Shown here: positions 22,679 to 29,980 of the stretch, one piece after another
Position numbering within the stretch: position 1 is the first letter of the stretch
Layout: each line of letters begins with the position of its first letter
Assembly (NCBI GenBank): GCA_031180595.1
Contig: JAPSLQ010000010.1
Coordinates: 1 to 39,910 of the forward strand
Source: Isoptericola sp.
GTDB taxonomy: Bacteria > Actinomycetota > Actinomycetes > Actinomycetales > Cellulomonadaceae
Length of the DNA stretch: 39,910 bases
Direction: 5' to 3'
Translations under genes and position numbers: made by a program
Notes under the pieces: generated by a model
Told to the model about the DNA's origin: nothing
The model's input: the letters and a program-made list of their open reading frames with translations, nothing else
Database searches by the model: none

Positions 22679-24523
22679 GTGGCACGGCGCATCGAGGACT
22701 ACGGCCTCGTCGGCGACCTCCAGACGGCGGCTCTGGTGGGACGTGACGGCTCCGTGGACTGGCTCTGCCTGCCGGACTTCGACTCCCCCGCCTGCTTCGC
22801 GGCCCTGCTCGGCGACGAGCGCCACGGGTACTGGAGCCTCGCCCCGGCGGCGGGCGGCACGTGCACCGCGCGCCGGTACCGGCCCGACACGCTCGTGCTC
22901 GAGTCCGACTGGGAGACGCCGGAGGGCAGCGTCCGTGTGATCGACTTCATGCCGCCGCGCGGCGAGGCGCCGGACATCGTGCGCATCGTCGAAGGCGTCC
23001 GCGGGCGCGTGGCGATGACGGCGGACGTCTGCCTGCGGTTCGACTACGGCAGCGTGGTCCCCTGGCTCACCCGGACGGGCATCGTGCGCAACGCCCCGCC
23101 CAGCACCCTCACCGCCGTCGCGGGCCCCGACGCCGTGAGCATCGACGCCCCCGTGCCGGTGGAGGTCGACGACGCCGGAACGGTCCGCGCGCGGTTCGAG
23201 GTCGCGGCGGGCGACCGGGTGCCGTTCGTGCTGACGTACCACCGCTCCTACCTCCCCGAGCCGGACCCGATCGACGCCGAGGCGGCGCTCGTCGAGACGG
23301 AGGACTTCTGGCGGTCGTGGGCGCGGCAGACCACGTACGACGGCGGCTGGCAGGACGCGGTGCGGCGCTCGCTCGTGACGCTCAAGGCGCTGACCTACGC
23401 TCCCACGGGTGCCATCGCGGCCGCCGCGACGACGTCGCTGCCCGAGGAGATCGGCGGCAGCCGCAACTGGGACTACCGGTTCTGCTGGCTCCGGGACGCG
23501 GCGTTCACGCTCGTCGCGCTGCTCGGCACCGGGCACGTCGCCGAGGCCGGCGAGTGGCGCGAGTGGCTGCTGCGTGCGGTCGCGGGCGACCCCGCGGACC
23601 TGCAGATCATGTACGCGCTCGACGGCCGCCGCCGCATCCCCGAGCGCACGCTCGCCGGGCTGCCCGGGTACGAGGGCAGCGCGCCGGTGCGGATCGGCAA
23701 CGGCGCCGCCGGGCAGTTCCAGCTCGACGTCTGGGGCGAGGCGCTCGACGCCCTGGACGTCGCGCGCCGTGCCGGACTCCACGTCGACGAGGACGCGTGG
23801 CGGCTGCAGAACGCGCTCATGGACTTCCTCGAGGGGCACTGGAGCGACCTCGACAACAGCCTGTGGGAGGTGCGCGGGCCACGACGCGCGTTCGTGCACT
23901 CGCGGGTCATGGCGTGGGCCGGCGTGGACCGGATGGTGCGGACGGTCGAGGACTTCCCGCTGGAGGGTCCGGTGGACCGCTGGCGCGCGCTGCGCGAGAC
24001 GATCCGCGCGGACGTGCTGGAGCACGGCTACGACGCCGAGCGCCGGACGTTCACCCAGTTCTACGGGTCCGACGGGCTCGACGCCTCTCTGCTGCTCATC
24101 CCCCGCGTCGGCTTCCTGCCGTGGTCCGACCCGCGCGTCGTCGGCACCGTCGAGGCGGTCGAGCGCGAGCTGAGCCGCGACGGGCTGCTCCTGCGCTACC
24201 ACACGCACGCGGACGGCCGCGTCGACGGGCTCCCGGGCGAGGAGGGCACGTTCCTCATCTGCTCCTTCTGGCTCGTCGACGCGCTGCACGGCGTCGGCCG
24301 GCACGACGACGCGGTCCGGCTCTTCGAACGGCTGCTGGGCGTGCGCAACGACCTGGGGCTGCTCGCGGAGGAGTACGACGTCCGGACCGGTCGCCAGCTC
24401 GGCAACGTCCCGCAGGCGTTCAGCCACGTGGGCCTCGTCAACTCCGCACGGGTCCTCAGCGGCGCGCCCGCCCCGGGCGCGGCCGCCGCGGGGATCTCCG
24501 AACAACCCGAGGAGCCACGGTGA
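22679..24523 (+). CDS. Glycoside hydrolase family 15 protein (glucoamylase/trehalase-like)
   Basis: A 614-residue GH15 enzyme that inverts the anomeric centre while releasing glucose from alpha-glucosides. The N-terminal beta domain begins IEDYGLVGDLQTAALVGRDGSVDWLCLPDFDSPACFAALLG. The (alpha/alpha)6 barrel contains GGSRNWDYRFCWLRDAAFTL near residue 262 and GLLAEEYDVRTGRQLGNVPQAFSHVGLV near 560, the regions holding the two catalytic glutamates. Actinobacterial proteins of this type include trehalases; starch-type glucoamylase activity is the alternative. There is no signal peptide, so it acts in the cytoplasm. GTG at 22679 is chosen because it yields the family's typical start; ATG at 22643 is possible. 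Its stop overlaps the next gene (GTGA). Confidence 0.9.
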   Translation: MARRIEDYGLVGDLQTAALVGRDGSVDWLCLPDFDSPACFAALLGDERHGYWSLAPAAGGTCTARRYRPDTLVLESDWETPEGSVRVIDFMPPRGEAPDIVRIVEGVRGRVAMTADVCLRFDYGSVVPWLTRTGIVRNAPPSTLTAVAGPDAVSIDAPVPVEVDDAGTVRARFEVAAGDRVPFVLTYHRSYLPEPDPIDAEAALVETEDFWRSWARQTTYDGGWQDAVRRSLVTLKALTYAPTGAIAAAATTSLPEEIGGSRNWDYRFCWLRDAAFTLVALLGTGHVAEAGEWREWLLRAVAGDPADLQIMYALDGRRRIPERTLAGLPGYEGSAPVRIGNGAAGQFQLDVWGEALDALDVARRAGLHVDEDAWRLQNALMDFLEGHWSDLDNSLWEVRGPRRAFVHSRVMAWAGVDRMVRTVEDFPLEGPVDRWRALRETIRADVLEHGYDAERRTFTQFYGSDGLDASLLLIPRVGFLPWSDPRVVGTVEAVERELSRDGLLLRYHTHADGRVDGLPGEEGTFLICSFWLVDALHGVGRHDDAVRLFERLLGVRNDLGLLAEEYDVRTGRQLGNVPQAFSHVGLVNSARVLSGAPAPGAAAAGISEQPEEPR

Positions 24524-25572
24524 GAGCACTGACCGTCGTCCCGGAGCAGGCGGGCTCGCTCGCCGTCACCGACGTGCCCGACGTCGAGGCAGGCCCTGGC
24601 GAGCTCCTCGTCGACGGGCTCGCCGTCGGCGTCTGCGGCACGGACAAGGAGATCGCCGACGGCGAGTACGGCTCCGCGCCGCCGGGTCGCGAGCGGCTCG
24701 TCCTCGGTCACGAGTCGCTCGGCCGCGTCGTCGAGGCGCCCGAGGGCGCGGGCTTCTCCCCCGGCGACCTCGTCGTCGGCGTCGTGCGCCGACCCGACCC
24801 CGAGCCGTGCGGCGCGTGCGCCCGTGGTGAGTGGGACATGTGCCGCAACGGCCGGTACACGGAGCACGGCATCAAGGACGTCGACGGCTTCGCGAGCGAG
24901 CGCTGGGTGGTCGAGGCCGACCGCGCGGTGCGGCTCGACGCGGCGCTCGCCGACGTCGGCATGCTGCTCGAGCCGACGTCCGTCGTCGCCAAGGCCTGGG
25001 AGCAGGTCGACAGGGTCGGCGGGCGGGCGTGGTTCGAGCCCCGCACGGTGCTCGTCACCGGCGCGGGCCCGATCGGCCTGCTCGCCGCGCTCGTCGGTGC
25101 GCAGCGCGGCCTCGACGTGCACGTGCTCGACCGGAGCACCGAGGGACCCAAGCCCGAGCTCGTGCGGGCGCTCGGAGCCGGCTACCACACGGAGGACCTC
25201 GCCACGGTGTCGGACGCGGTCCGTCCCGACGTCCTCATCGAGGCCACGGGCGCACCCCCGGTGATCACGGCGGCTTTGACGGCGACCCGGCCGTACGGCG
25301 TCACGGTCCTGACCGGGGTGACCACGCCGGGTCGGACCGTGCCGCTCGACGTCGGTGCGGCGAACCGCGAGATCGTGCTGGAGAACGACGCGATCGTCGG
25401 TTCGGTCAACGCGAACATGAGCCACTACCGCCAGGCGGCCGACGTGCTCGCGCGGGCCGACGTCGGGTGGCTGCGCCGGCTCGTCACGCGGCGGGTGCCG
25501 CTCGAGCGCGCGCTCGAGGCCTTCGACGCCGGGCCCGACGACGTCAAGGTGGTCGTGGAGATCGCCTCCTGA
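24520..25572 (+). CDS. Glucose 1-dehydrogenase-like zinc alcohol dehydrogenase
   Basis: A 350-residue medium-chain dehydrogenase of the glucose dehydrogenase branch. CGTDKEIADGEYG carries the catalytic zinc cysteine and GHESLGRVVEAP the histidine/glutamate. RRPDPEPCGACARGEWDMC holds a structural-zinc-like cysteine set, and the following RNGRYTEHGIKDVDGFASER is strongly characteristic of glucose dehydrogenases. GAGPIGLLAAL is the Rossmann motif. It would oxidise glucose to gluconolactone with NAD(P)+. It starts with GTG at 24520, inside the last codon of the GH15 gene, so the pair is translationally coupled. Glucose released by the first enzyme could be oxidised by the second; that link is inference. 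Confidence 0.9.
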   Translation: MRALTVVPEQAGSLAVTDVPDVEAGPGELLVDGLAVGVCGTDKEIADGEYGSAPPGRERLVLGHESLGRVVEAPEGAGFSPGDLVVGVVRRPDPEPCGACARGEWDMCRNGRYTEHGIKDVDGFASERWVVEADRAVRLDAALADVGMLLEPTSVVAKAWEQVDRVGGRAWFEPRTVLVTGAGPIGLLAALVGAQRGLDVHVLDRSTEGPKPELVRALGAGYHTEDLATVSDAVRPDVLIEATGAPPVITAALTATRPYGVTVLTGVTTPGRTVPLDVGAANREIVLENDAIVGSVNANMSHYRQAADVLARADVGWLRRLVTRRVPLERALEAFDAGPDDVKVVVEIAS

Positions 25573-25649
25573 GTCCGTGGCGCCGTGTAGCGTTCCCCCG
25601 GCCCGGACCAATCGGTCAAGGGTGAGGATCGGGACAAGGAGCGCACGTC

Positions 25650-26471
25650 ATGATGGGTGGCCACCACGCCGCGTCGGGGGCGGCCGCGTGGGTCGCGGTG
25701 ACCTCGACGGCGCCGATCGCGTTCGGCTGGTACCCGGTGACGAACGTCGGCGTGATGACGGGCGCGCTCGTGTGCGCCGGTGCCGCGCTCCTGCCCGACT
25801 CCGACCACCACAGCGGGACCATCGCGCACTCGCTGCCGCCGGTGTCCGAGGGCGTGACGCGTCTCGTCGCGACGGTCTCGGGTGGTCACCGGGCCGCGAC
25901 CCACTCGATCCTCGGGGTCGCGGTGTTCACGGCGATCGCGTGGGTCGCGAGCCTGCTGACGATCCGCACCGAGACCTTCGGCGACGTCCTGGTCGGACCC
26001 GGCGTCATGGCGGTGCTGCTCATCGCGTTCGCCCTGCGCGCGCTCCGGCTGACCCGCAAGGGCCGGTGGTGGTCGTGGACCACCTCGCTGAGCCTGGCCG
26101 CGCTCGTGGCCGTGTTCGCCCCCGAGGAGTGGTACTGGATGCCGTTCTGCGTCGGGCTGGGGTGTGCGGTCCACGTGGTGGGCGACCTGGTCACGACCCG
26201 GGGCGTCCCGCTCCTGTGGCCGTTGCGCTTCCGCTCTCCGCGCTGGGTCCGGCGCTACCGCGTGCTGCCGTTCGACGACATCTGGCGACGCAGCGGCAAC
26301 CTGTCCGTGCCCGTCCTCGGCGACGCCGGGTCGTGGCGCGAGTGGCTCGTCATGACCCCCGTGAGCCTCTACGCCGTCGTCGGGGTCACCTGGGCCGCGC
26401 TCGACCAGATGGGCTTCGACACCGCGAGCGCGTGGGACGCCGTGGTCGCATGGAGCGCCGGCGTGCGGTGA
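25650..26471 (+). CDS. Membrane-bound metal-dependent hydrolase of the YdjM type (DUF457)
   Basis: A 273-residue integral membrane protein. The His/Asp-rich motifs define the family: MMGGHHAASGAAAW at the start, ALLPDSDHHSGTIAHSLPP near residue 50, SGGHRAATHSILG near 77, and GLGCAVHVVGDLVTTRGVPLLWP near 170. Several hydrophobic segments separate them. Family members are called metal-dependent hydrolases, and E. coli YdjM is an SOS-induced inner-membrane protein, but no reaction has been firmly shown. No LexA box is visible here. The ATG at 25650 has AAGGAG upstream. It probably has its own promoter in the 77-base gap after the dehydrogenase gene. Confidence 0.85.
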   Translation: MMGGHHAASGAAAWVAVTSTAPIAFGWYPVTNVGVMTGALVCAGAALLPDSDHHSGTIAHSLPPVSEGVTRLVATVSGGHRAATHSILGVAVFTAIAWVASLLTIRTETFGDVLVGPGVMAVLLIAFALRALRLTRKGRWWSWTTSLSLAALVAVFAPEEWYWMPFCVGLGCAVHVVGDLVTTRGVPLLWPLRFRSPRWVRRYRVLPFDDIWRRSGNLSVPVLGDAGSWREWLVMTPVSLYAVVGVTWAALDQMGFDTASAWDAVVAWSAGVR

Positions 26472-26495
26472 GACCCGGGCGTCGTCGTGGCGCGG

Positions 26496-26524
26496 TGGAC
26501 AGCACCCGCACCGGCGGGCACTGT
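26496..26524 (+). promoter_or_regulatory. Promoter of the DUF6529 membrane-protein unit
   Basis: TGGACA (26496-26501), a 17-base spacer and CACTGT (26519-26524) precede the ATG at 26531 by 6 bases. The -35 differs from TTGACA at one position. This suggests the unit is transcribed separately from the gene before it and starts leaderless. Confidence 0.5.
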
Positions 26525-26530
26525 GATGTC

Positions 26531-27085
26531 ATGGCCGAGACGGCGGGTCCGAGCGCGTCGTGGCGCTGGGCGCTGGCGGCGGCGACCGCCGCTGGTGTCG
26601 CGGTCACGGCCGCGCTCGGGGCGTACGCCGACGCGCACCCCGGGGACGGCGCGGAGCTGCTGACCCTGTGGTTCTCCAGCATGCTCGAGATGAAGTCGTG
26701 GCTCGCCACGGGTGCCACGGTGCTGCTCGTGGTCCAGCTCGCGTCCGCCCTCGCGATGTACGGCCGCATGCCCGGGGTGCGGCGCGCGCCCGGCTGGGTC
26801 GGCCTGCTGCACCGGTGGAGCGGCGTGGCGGCCTTCGGGCTGACCCTCCCCGTCGCGTTCGCGTGCGTGTGGTCGATCGGGTTCGAGGACGAGCCGGCCC
26901 GCGTGCTCGTGCACTCGGTGGCGGGCTGCCTGTTCTACGGCGTCTTCACGGTCAAGATGCTCGCGCTGCGCGTCCGCGGCCTGCCGGCCGGCGTGCTGCC
27001 GCTGCTGGGCGGGCTCGTCCTCGCGCTGCTCGCCCTGGTCTGGTCGACGTCCGCCCTCTGGTACTTCACCCAGGGGGCGTCGTGA
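26531..27085 (+). CDS. DUF6529-like integral membrane protein
   Basis: A 184-residue protein with about five hydrophobic segments (WALAAATAAGVAVTAALGAY, SWLATGATVLLVVQLASALAMY, WSGVAAFGLTLPVAFACVWSI, LVHSVAGCLFYGVFTVKMLAL and LPLLGGLVLALLALVWSTSALWYF). Histidines at LLHRWSG and LVHSVAG lie within or next to helices, as haem ligands do in small b-type cytochromes; whether haem is bound is unknown. From memory it matches actinobacterial DUF6529. In other genomes I recall such genes next to Rieske-type iron-sulfur proteins; here the next gene has only a membrane anchor and an acidic tail. It is leaderless, and its stop overlaps the next start (GTGA). Confidence 0.78.
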   Translation: MAETAGPSASWRWALAAATAAGVAVTAALGAYADAHPGDGAELLTLWFSSMLEMKSWLATGATVLLVVQLASALAMYGRMPGVRRAPGWVGLLHRWSGVAAFGLTLPVAFACVWSIGFEDEPARVLVHSVAGCLFYGVFTVKMLALRVRGLPAGVLPLLGGLVLALLALVWSTSALWYFTQGAS

Positions 27086-27393
27086 GCGCGCCCGACGGCC
27101 TCACCCCGGACGGCCCCGGCCCGGACGACACCGGCCCGGACGACACCGCACCGACGCGCAGAGCGGTGCTCGAGGGCGTCGGCGTCGCGGTCGTCGCGGC
27201 CGTCGGGGGGTTCGCGTGGTTCTCCGCGGCGGGACCGGCCGGCGAGGCCGAGCGCGACGACGACGAGGACGAGCTCGACGACCAGCGGGACGAGCTCGAG
27301 GACCGGCAGGACGAGCTCGAGGACCGGCTCGAGGACGAGGACCGGCAGGACGAGAGGGACGACCGGGGCGACGACGGAGGGGGCCGGCCGTGA
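27082..27393 (+). CDS. Membrane-anchored protein with a highly acidic charged tail
   Basis: A 103-residue protein of unknown function. Residues 1-25 are Pro/Asp/Gly-rich; TRRAVLEGVGVAVVAAVGGFAWFSAAGPA (about 25-53) is a single hydrophobic segment after two arginines, similar to a Tat signal or an N-terminal anchor. The remaining 50 residues are nearly all Asp, Glu, Arg and Gln in a loose repeat (DELEDRQDELEDR), likely a single charged helix or coiled coil. The anchor resembles that of Rieske proteins, but no CxH...CxxH cluster-binding motif exists in this or the other frames downstream. It starts with GTG at 27082 and is coupled on both sides by GTGA overlaps. Confidence 0.62.
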   Translation: MSAPDGLTPDGPGPDDTGPDDTAPTRRAVLEGVGVAVVAAVGGFAWFSAAGPAGEAERDDDEDELDDQRDELEDRQDELEDRLEDEDRQDERDDRGDDGGGRP

Positions 27394-27482
27394 GACGGTC
27401 GTTCTGGCAGCGCCTGCCGACGCTCGCGCTCGTCGCGCTCGCCGCCGCGACGGCCGGCGCGATGCTCGCGGCCCTGCGCTGA
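27390..27482 (+). CDS. 30-residue single-span membrane microprotein
   Basis: A very short frame encoding an Arg/Lys-type N-terminus (MRRSFWQRLP when GTG is read as Met) and one hydrophobic helix of about 18 residues (TLALVALAAATAGAMLAA) ending LR. The GTG at 27390 overlaps the TGA of the acidic protein (GTGA), the same joining used by the two genes before it, which is the best argument that it is translated. Such peptides often sit beside larger membrane complexes as small subunits. It could instead be chance sequence, since alanine-rich helices arise easily in GC-rich DNA. Confidence 0.5.
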   Translation: MRRSFWQRLPTLALVALAAATAGAMLAALR

Positions 27483-27508
27483 GGACGCCCGGCGGGTGCG
27501 GGGGCCGT

Positions 27509-27586
27509 TCAGCGAGGGCTGAGCACGCAGAACTCGTTGCCCCCCGGGTCGGCGAGGCAGATCCACGGTTCGACGTTGGTCACGCC
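27509..27586 (-). pseudogene. Remnant of a glyoxalase-like (VOC) gene, C-terminal tail only
   Basis: The last 25 codons, reading GVTNVEPWICLADPGGNEFCVLSPR and then stop, match the typical end of actinobacterial glyoxalase/bleomycin-resistance (VOC) proteins, including the metal-ligand glutamate in GNEFCVL. Upstream on the same strand the sequence no longer looks like a VOC domain in any frame. The rest has been lost, and the piece has no start or ribosome site of its own. Confidence 0.5.
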
Positions 27587-27726
27587 GGGGCCTTCGCCGC
27601 CTCCAAGCCGTGCGACGGGGCCCCGGTGCCGGCGGATATTCGCTGGACCGCCGCGGCCCTCCGCGGGCAGGGTCGGTACGACGACGCGCGCAACGGGCGC
27701 GCGGCACACGGAAGGAGGGGCGAGCC

Positions 27727-27828
27727 ATGGACCGTCTCGCGATGCCCACCCGTCTCCCTCACCCGAGGAGCCTTCCGTGCACCCGCACACCGATCACGTC
27801 TTCACACCTCCCGGCGCGCCGGACCTGA
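27727..27828 (+). CDS. Possible upstream reading frame overlapping the RIO kinase start
   Basis: The sequence GGAAGGAGGGG, the strongest ribosome-binding site in the region, lies just before the ATG at 27727. It opens a 33-codon frame (MDRLAMPTRLPHPRSLPC...) that runs over the GTG start of the RIO kinase (27777) in a different frame and ends 50 bases beyond it. The peptide has no recognisable features, so if used it would more likely regulate translation than make a product. Confidence 0.25.
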   Translation: MDRLAMPTRLPHPRSLPCTRTPITSSHLPARRT

Positions 27829-28625
27829 CCGAGCCCGGTCCAGACCAGCGGTGGTCCACCTGGACCACCGTCACCAAGGGTCAGCGCGGGCCCGAGCCGC
27901 GCCCGGACTGGGTCGTCACCTCCGCCGCCGCGCTCGACACCGAGCTCGGCGTCCTCAAGACCGGCAAGGAGGCCGACGTCTTCCTCGTCGAACGGGCCGT
28001 GCCGGGCGACCCCGACCGGACGTCGCTGCTCGCGGCGAAGCGGTACCGCAGCCGCGAGCACCGCCAGTTCCACCGCGACGCCGAGTACACCGACGGCCGG
28101 CGCGTGCGGCGCACCCGCGACCAGCGTGCGGTCGACGACCGCAAGTCGTCGTGGGGCCGCGCCGTCGCCGCGACCCAGTGGGCCGACTCCGAGTTCGGTG
28201 CGCTCGCGACGCTCTGGGACGCGGGCGCGCCGGTCCCGTACCCGGTCCAGATCGACGGCACCGAGCTGCTGATGGAGTTCGTCGGCACGGTCGAGGACGG
28301 CATACCCGTCGCCGCCCCGCGCCTCGCGCGCGCCCGGCCCGACGCCGCGACGCTCGCCGCCTGGTTCGACCAGCTCCGTGACGCGATGTCGAAGCTCGCC
28401 CGGCTCGGCTGGGCCCACGGCGACCTGTCGCCGTACAACGTGCTCGTGCACCGCGACCGGCTCGTGGTCATCGACCTGCCTCAGGTCGTGGACCTGGTCG
28501 CCAACCCGTTCGGCGCCGAGCTGCTGCACCGCGACTGCCGCACCATGTGCGCCTGGTTCGCGGCGCGAGGGCTCGACGTCGACGCCGACGAGCTCTTCGC
28601 CGACATCTTCGGGCAGGCGTGGTAG
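27777..28625 (+). CDS. RIO1-type atypical serine kinase/ATPase
   Basis: A 282-residue RIO-family kinase. GVLKTGKEADVFLV near residue 60 is the P-loop region with STGKEA-like signature. LAAKRYRSREHRQFHRDAEYTDGRRVRRTRD carries the ATP-contacting lysine and the flexible loop. LGWAHGDLSPYNVLVHRDRLVVIDLPQVVDL near 210-235 gives the catalytic Asp/Asn and the metal-binding Asp. In archaea and eukaryotes RIO1 helps mature the small ribosomal subunit; the bacterial role is unclear. The GTG at 27777 follows GAGGAG by 6 bases and yields a sensible N-terminus. In-frame sequence further upstream is low-complexity and rejected. It converges on the lipoprotein gene with a 6-base gap. Confidence 0.9.
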   Translation: MHPHTDHVFTPPGAPDLTEPGPDQRWSTWTTVTKGQRGPEPRPDWVVTSAAALDTELGVLKTGKEADVFLVERAVPGDPDRTSLLAAKRYRSREHRQFHRDAEYTDGRRVRRTRDQRAVDDRKSSWGRAVAATQWADSEFGALATLWDAGAPVPYPVQIDGTELLMEFVGTVEDGIPVAAPRLARARPDAATLAAWFDQLRDAMSKLARLGWAHGDLSPYNVLVHRDRLVVIDLPQVVDLVANPFGAELLHRDCRTMCAWFAARGLDVDADELFADIFGQAW

Positions 28626-28631
28626 GGGCGC

Positions 28632-29282
28632 TCAGCCGCCCGTGCCGACGCTGTTGTCGGGTGCCCCGTCGCCCGGCGGCAGGTCCCCCCGCTCGACGGG
28701 CGCGTCGTCCGGTGCGACGGGCACGTCTCCCGGCGCGTCGGGCGCGTCGCCCGGCGCGTCGGGCAGCAGGACGGCGAGCTCGTCCGCGCCGGGCACGCGG
28801 ACGCCCTCGGCCGCCGAACGCAGCACGTCGCGCTCCACACCCGTCCCGGACACCCGCACCAGCACGCCGTCGCGCTCGAGCGCGTACTCGAGCGCCTCGC
28901 CCGCCGTACGGAAGAACAGCTCGCCGTCGGCGGCGCACTCGACGTCGCCGTCGGCGGTCGCACCCGTCGTCGTCACGACGGGCACGTCGGGGCAGTCCGC
29001 CTCGGAGATGTGGCCTCCCACCGCCGTGAGCATGAGCGTCCGGCCGGTCGAGACGTCGGCGAACGCGAGCGAGAAGCCGTCGTCGCCGTAGACGCCGGCC
29101 GACTGCGGGGCCGGCTCGAAGCCGTCGACGCTCGTCGTCAGCACGTGCTCGGGCGCCACGTGCCACGCCGCGGCCGCGGTGGCGAGCGCGACGTCGTCCG
29201 CCGGCACGGGCGCCTGCGCGCAGCCCGCGAGGGTCGCCAGCGCCAGCGGCGGGATCCAGCGGAGGTGTCGTCGTCGGCTCAT
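28632..29282 (-). CDS. Lipoprotein of unknown function
   Basis: A 216-residue predicted lipoprotein. Arg-rich MSRRRHLRW and a hydrophobic stretch end in the lipobox L18-A-G-C21, so Cys21 should be lipidated and the protein held on the outer face of the membrane. The mature part (about 22-165) has two further cysteines (ADCPDV and VECAAD) about 20 residues apart that could form a disulfide. The last 55 residues are a Pro/Asp/Gly-rich repeat-like tail (DAPGDAPDAPGDVPVAPDDAP), probably wall-spanning or disordered. I do not recognise the fold. The ATG at 29282 is preferred over an upstream in-frame ATG because it starts a perfect signal peptide. Confidence 0.8.
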   Translation of the reverse strand: MSRRRHLRWIPPLALATLAGCAQAPVPADDVALATAAAAWHVAPEHVLTTSVDGFEPAPQSAGVYGDDGFSLAFADVSTGRTLMLTAVGGHISEADCPDVPVVTTTGATADGDVECAADGELFFRTAGEALEYALERDGVLVRVSGTGVERDVLRSAAEGVRVPGADELAVLLPDAPGDAPDAPGDVPVAPDDAPVERGDLPPGDGAPDNSVGTGG

Positions 29283-29316
29283 GACTCGTGATCGTGCCAC
29301 GTCGCCGCGGTGCGGC

Positions 29317-29901
29317 TCAGTCCCGACCCTCGGGCTCGAGCCGGACCACCCAGCGCGGCAGGCGCCCGCTCGTCGCCGCCGTGAGGTCCACGCGCTCGAA
29401 GCCCGCCTGCTCGAACAGCCCCACCGTGCCGACGAACGCGGCGCTCACCGGGACGCGCCGGCCGGGCTCCGGCTCGACGGGGTACCCCTCCAGCACGCGG
29501 GCCCCGTGGGCGCGCGCATACTCCACCGCACCCTCCAGCAGGGCCCGCGCGACGCCGCGGCGGCGGTACCCGGGCCGCACGGTGAAGCACATGATCGCCC
29601 ACGTGGTCGGCCACGTCCCGGGGTCTCCGGGCGGCAGGACGCGTGAGCGTTGCAGCATCCGGCTCGCCGACTTCGGGGCCAGGCCCAGCCACCCGACGAC
29701 CGTGCCGTCGTCGTCGTAGGCGAGCAGGCCGGGCGCCGGGTCCTTGGTCGTCAGCTCCCGCAGGTAGTCCTCGCGGCGGGACGCGTCCTCCTTCGGCGGG
29801 AGGCGCCAGTGCATGCACCAGCACGCCTGCTCCCGACCCGTCGGGTTGAGGACGGTCGCGACGTCGCCGAAGCGGTCGGCGGTGGCCGGCTCGATCCGCA
29901 T
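29317..29901 (-). CDS. GNAT-family N-acetyltransferase
   Basis: A 194-residue acetyltransferase. It contains the acetyl-CoA loop FTVRPGYRRRGVARALLEGAVEYARAHGA (about residues 108-136) and a C-terminal GTVGLFEQAGFERV. The N-terminal CWCMHWRLP is found in a subgroup of actinobacterial GNAT proteins. The acceptor is unknown. The ATG at 29901 lies 6 bases after TAGGCT with no ribosome site, so it is probably leaderless. It is divergent from the SRPBCC gene, with 79 bases between, and upstream of the lipoprotein gene on the same strand by 34 bases. Confidence 0.88.
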   Translation of the reverse strand: MRIEPATADRFGDVATVLNPTGREQACWCMHWRLPPKEDASRREDYLRELTTKDPAPGLLAYDDDGTVVGWLGLAPKSASRMLQRSRVLPPGDPGTWPTTWAIMCFTVRPGYRRRGVARALLEGAVEYARAHGARVLEGYPVEPEPGRRVPVSAAFVGTVGLFEQAGFERVDLTAATSGRLPRWVVRLEPEGRD

Positions 29902-29907
29902 GGCACG

Positions 29908-29913
29908 AGCCTA
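29908..29913 (-). promoter_or_regulatory. -10 box of a probably leaderless promoter for the GNAT gene
   Basis: TAGGCT on the minus strand followed by 6 bases and the ATG at 29901, identical in sequence and spacing to the box of the TetR gene at 14065-14070. Confidence 0.5.
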
Positions 29914-29950
29914 GGTGGGGCTGGTGACACCGGCCCGCGCGTGGTTCAAT

Positions 29951-29966
29951 ATAAGTATCCGCTTAT
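29951..29966. promoter_or_regulatory. Candidate ArsR-type operator upstream of the SRPBCC-arsR pair
   Basis: ATAAG-TATCCG-CTTAT is a 5-base inverted repeat around 6 bases in a short AT-rich stretch that stands out from the surrounding DNA. It overlaps the region where a promoter for the SRPBCC gene should be and ends 14 bases before its start codon, after which AAGGAG serves as ribosome site. Binding by the ArsR protein encoded downstream is inference from position and from the form usual for that family. Confidence 0.6.
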
Positions 29967-29980
29967 CTAAGGAGACCGCC

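Noticed and set aside
27537-27776. In-frame N-terminal extension of the RIO kinase
   Set aside because: Low-complexity Pro/Arg/Gly sequence without a ribosome site, crossing the VOC remnant; GTG at 27777 is well supported.
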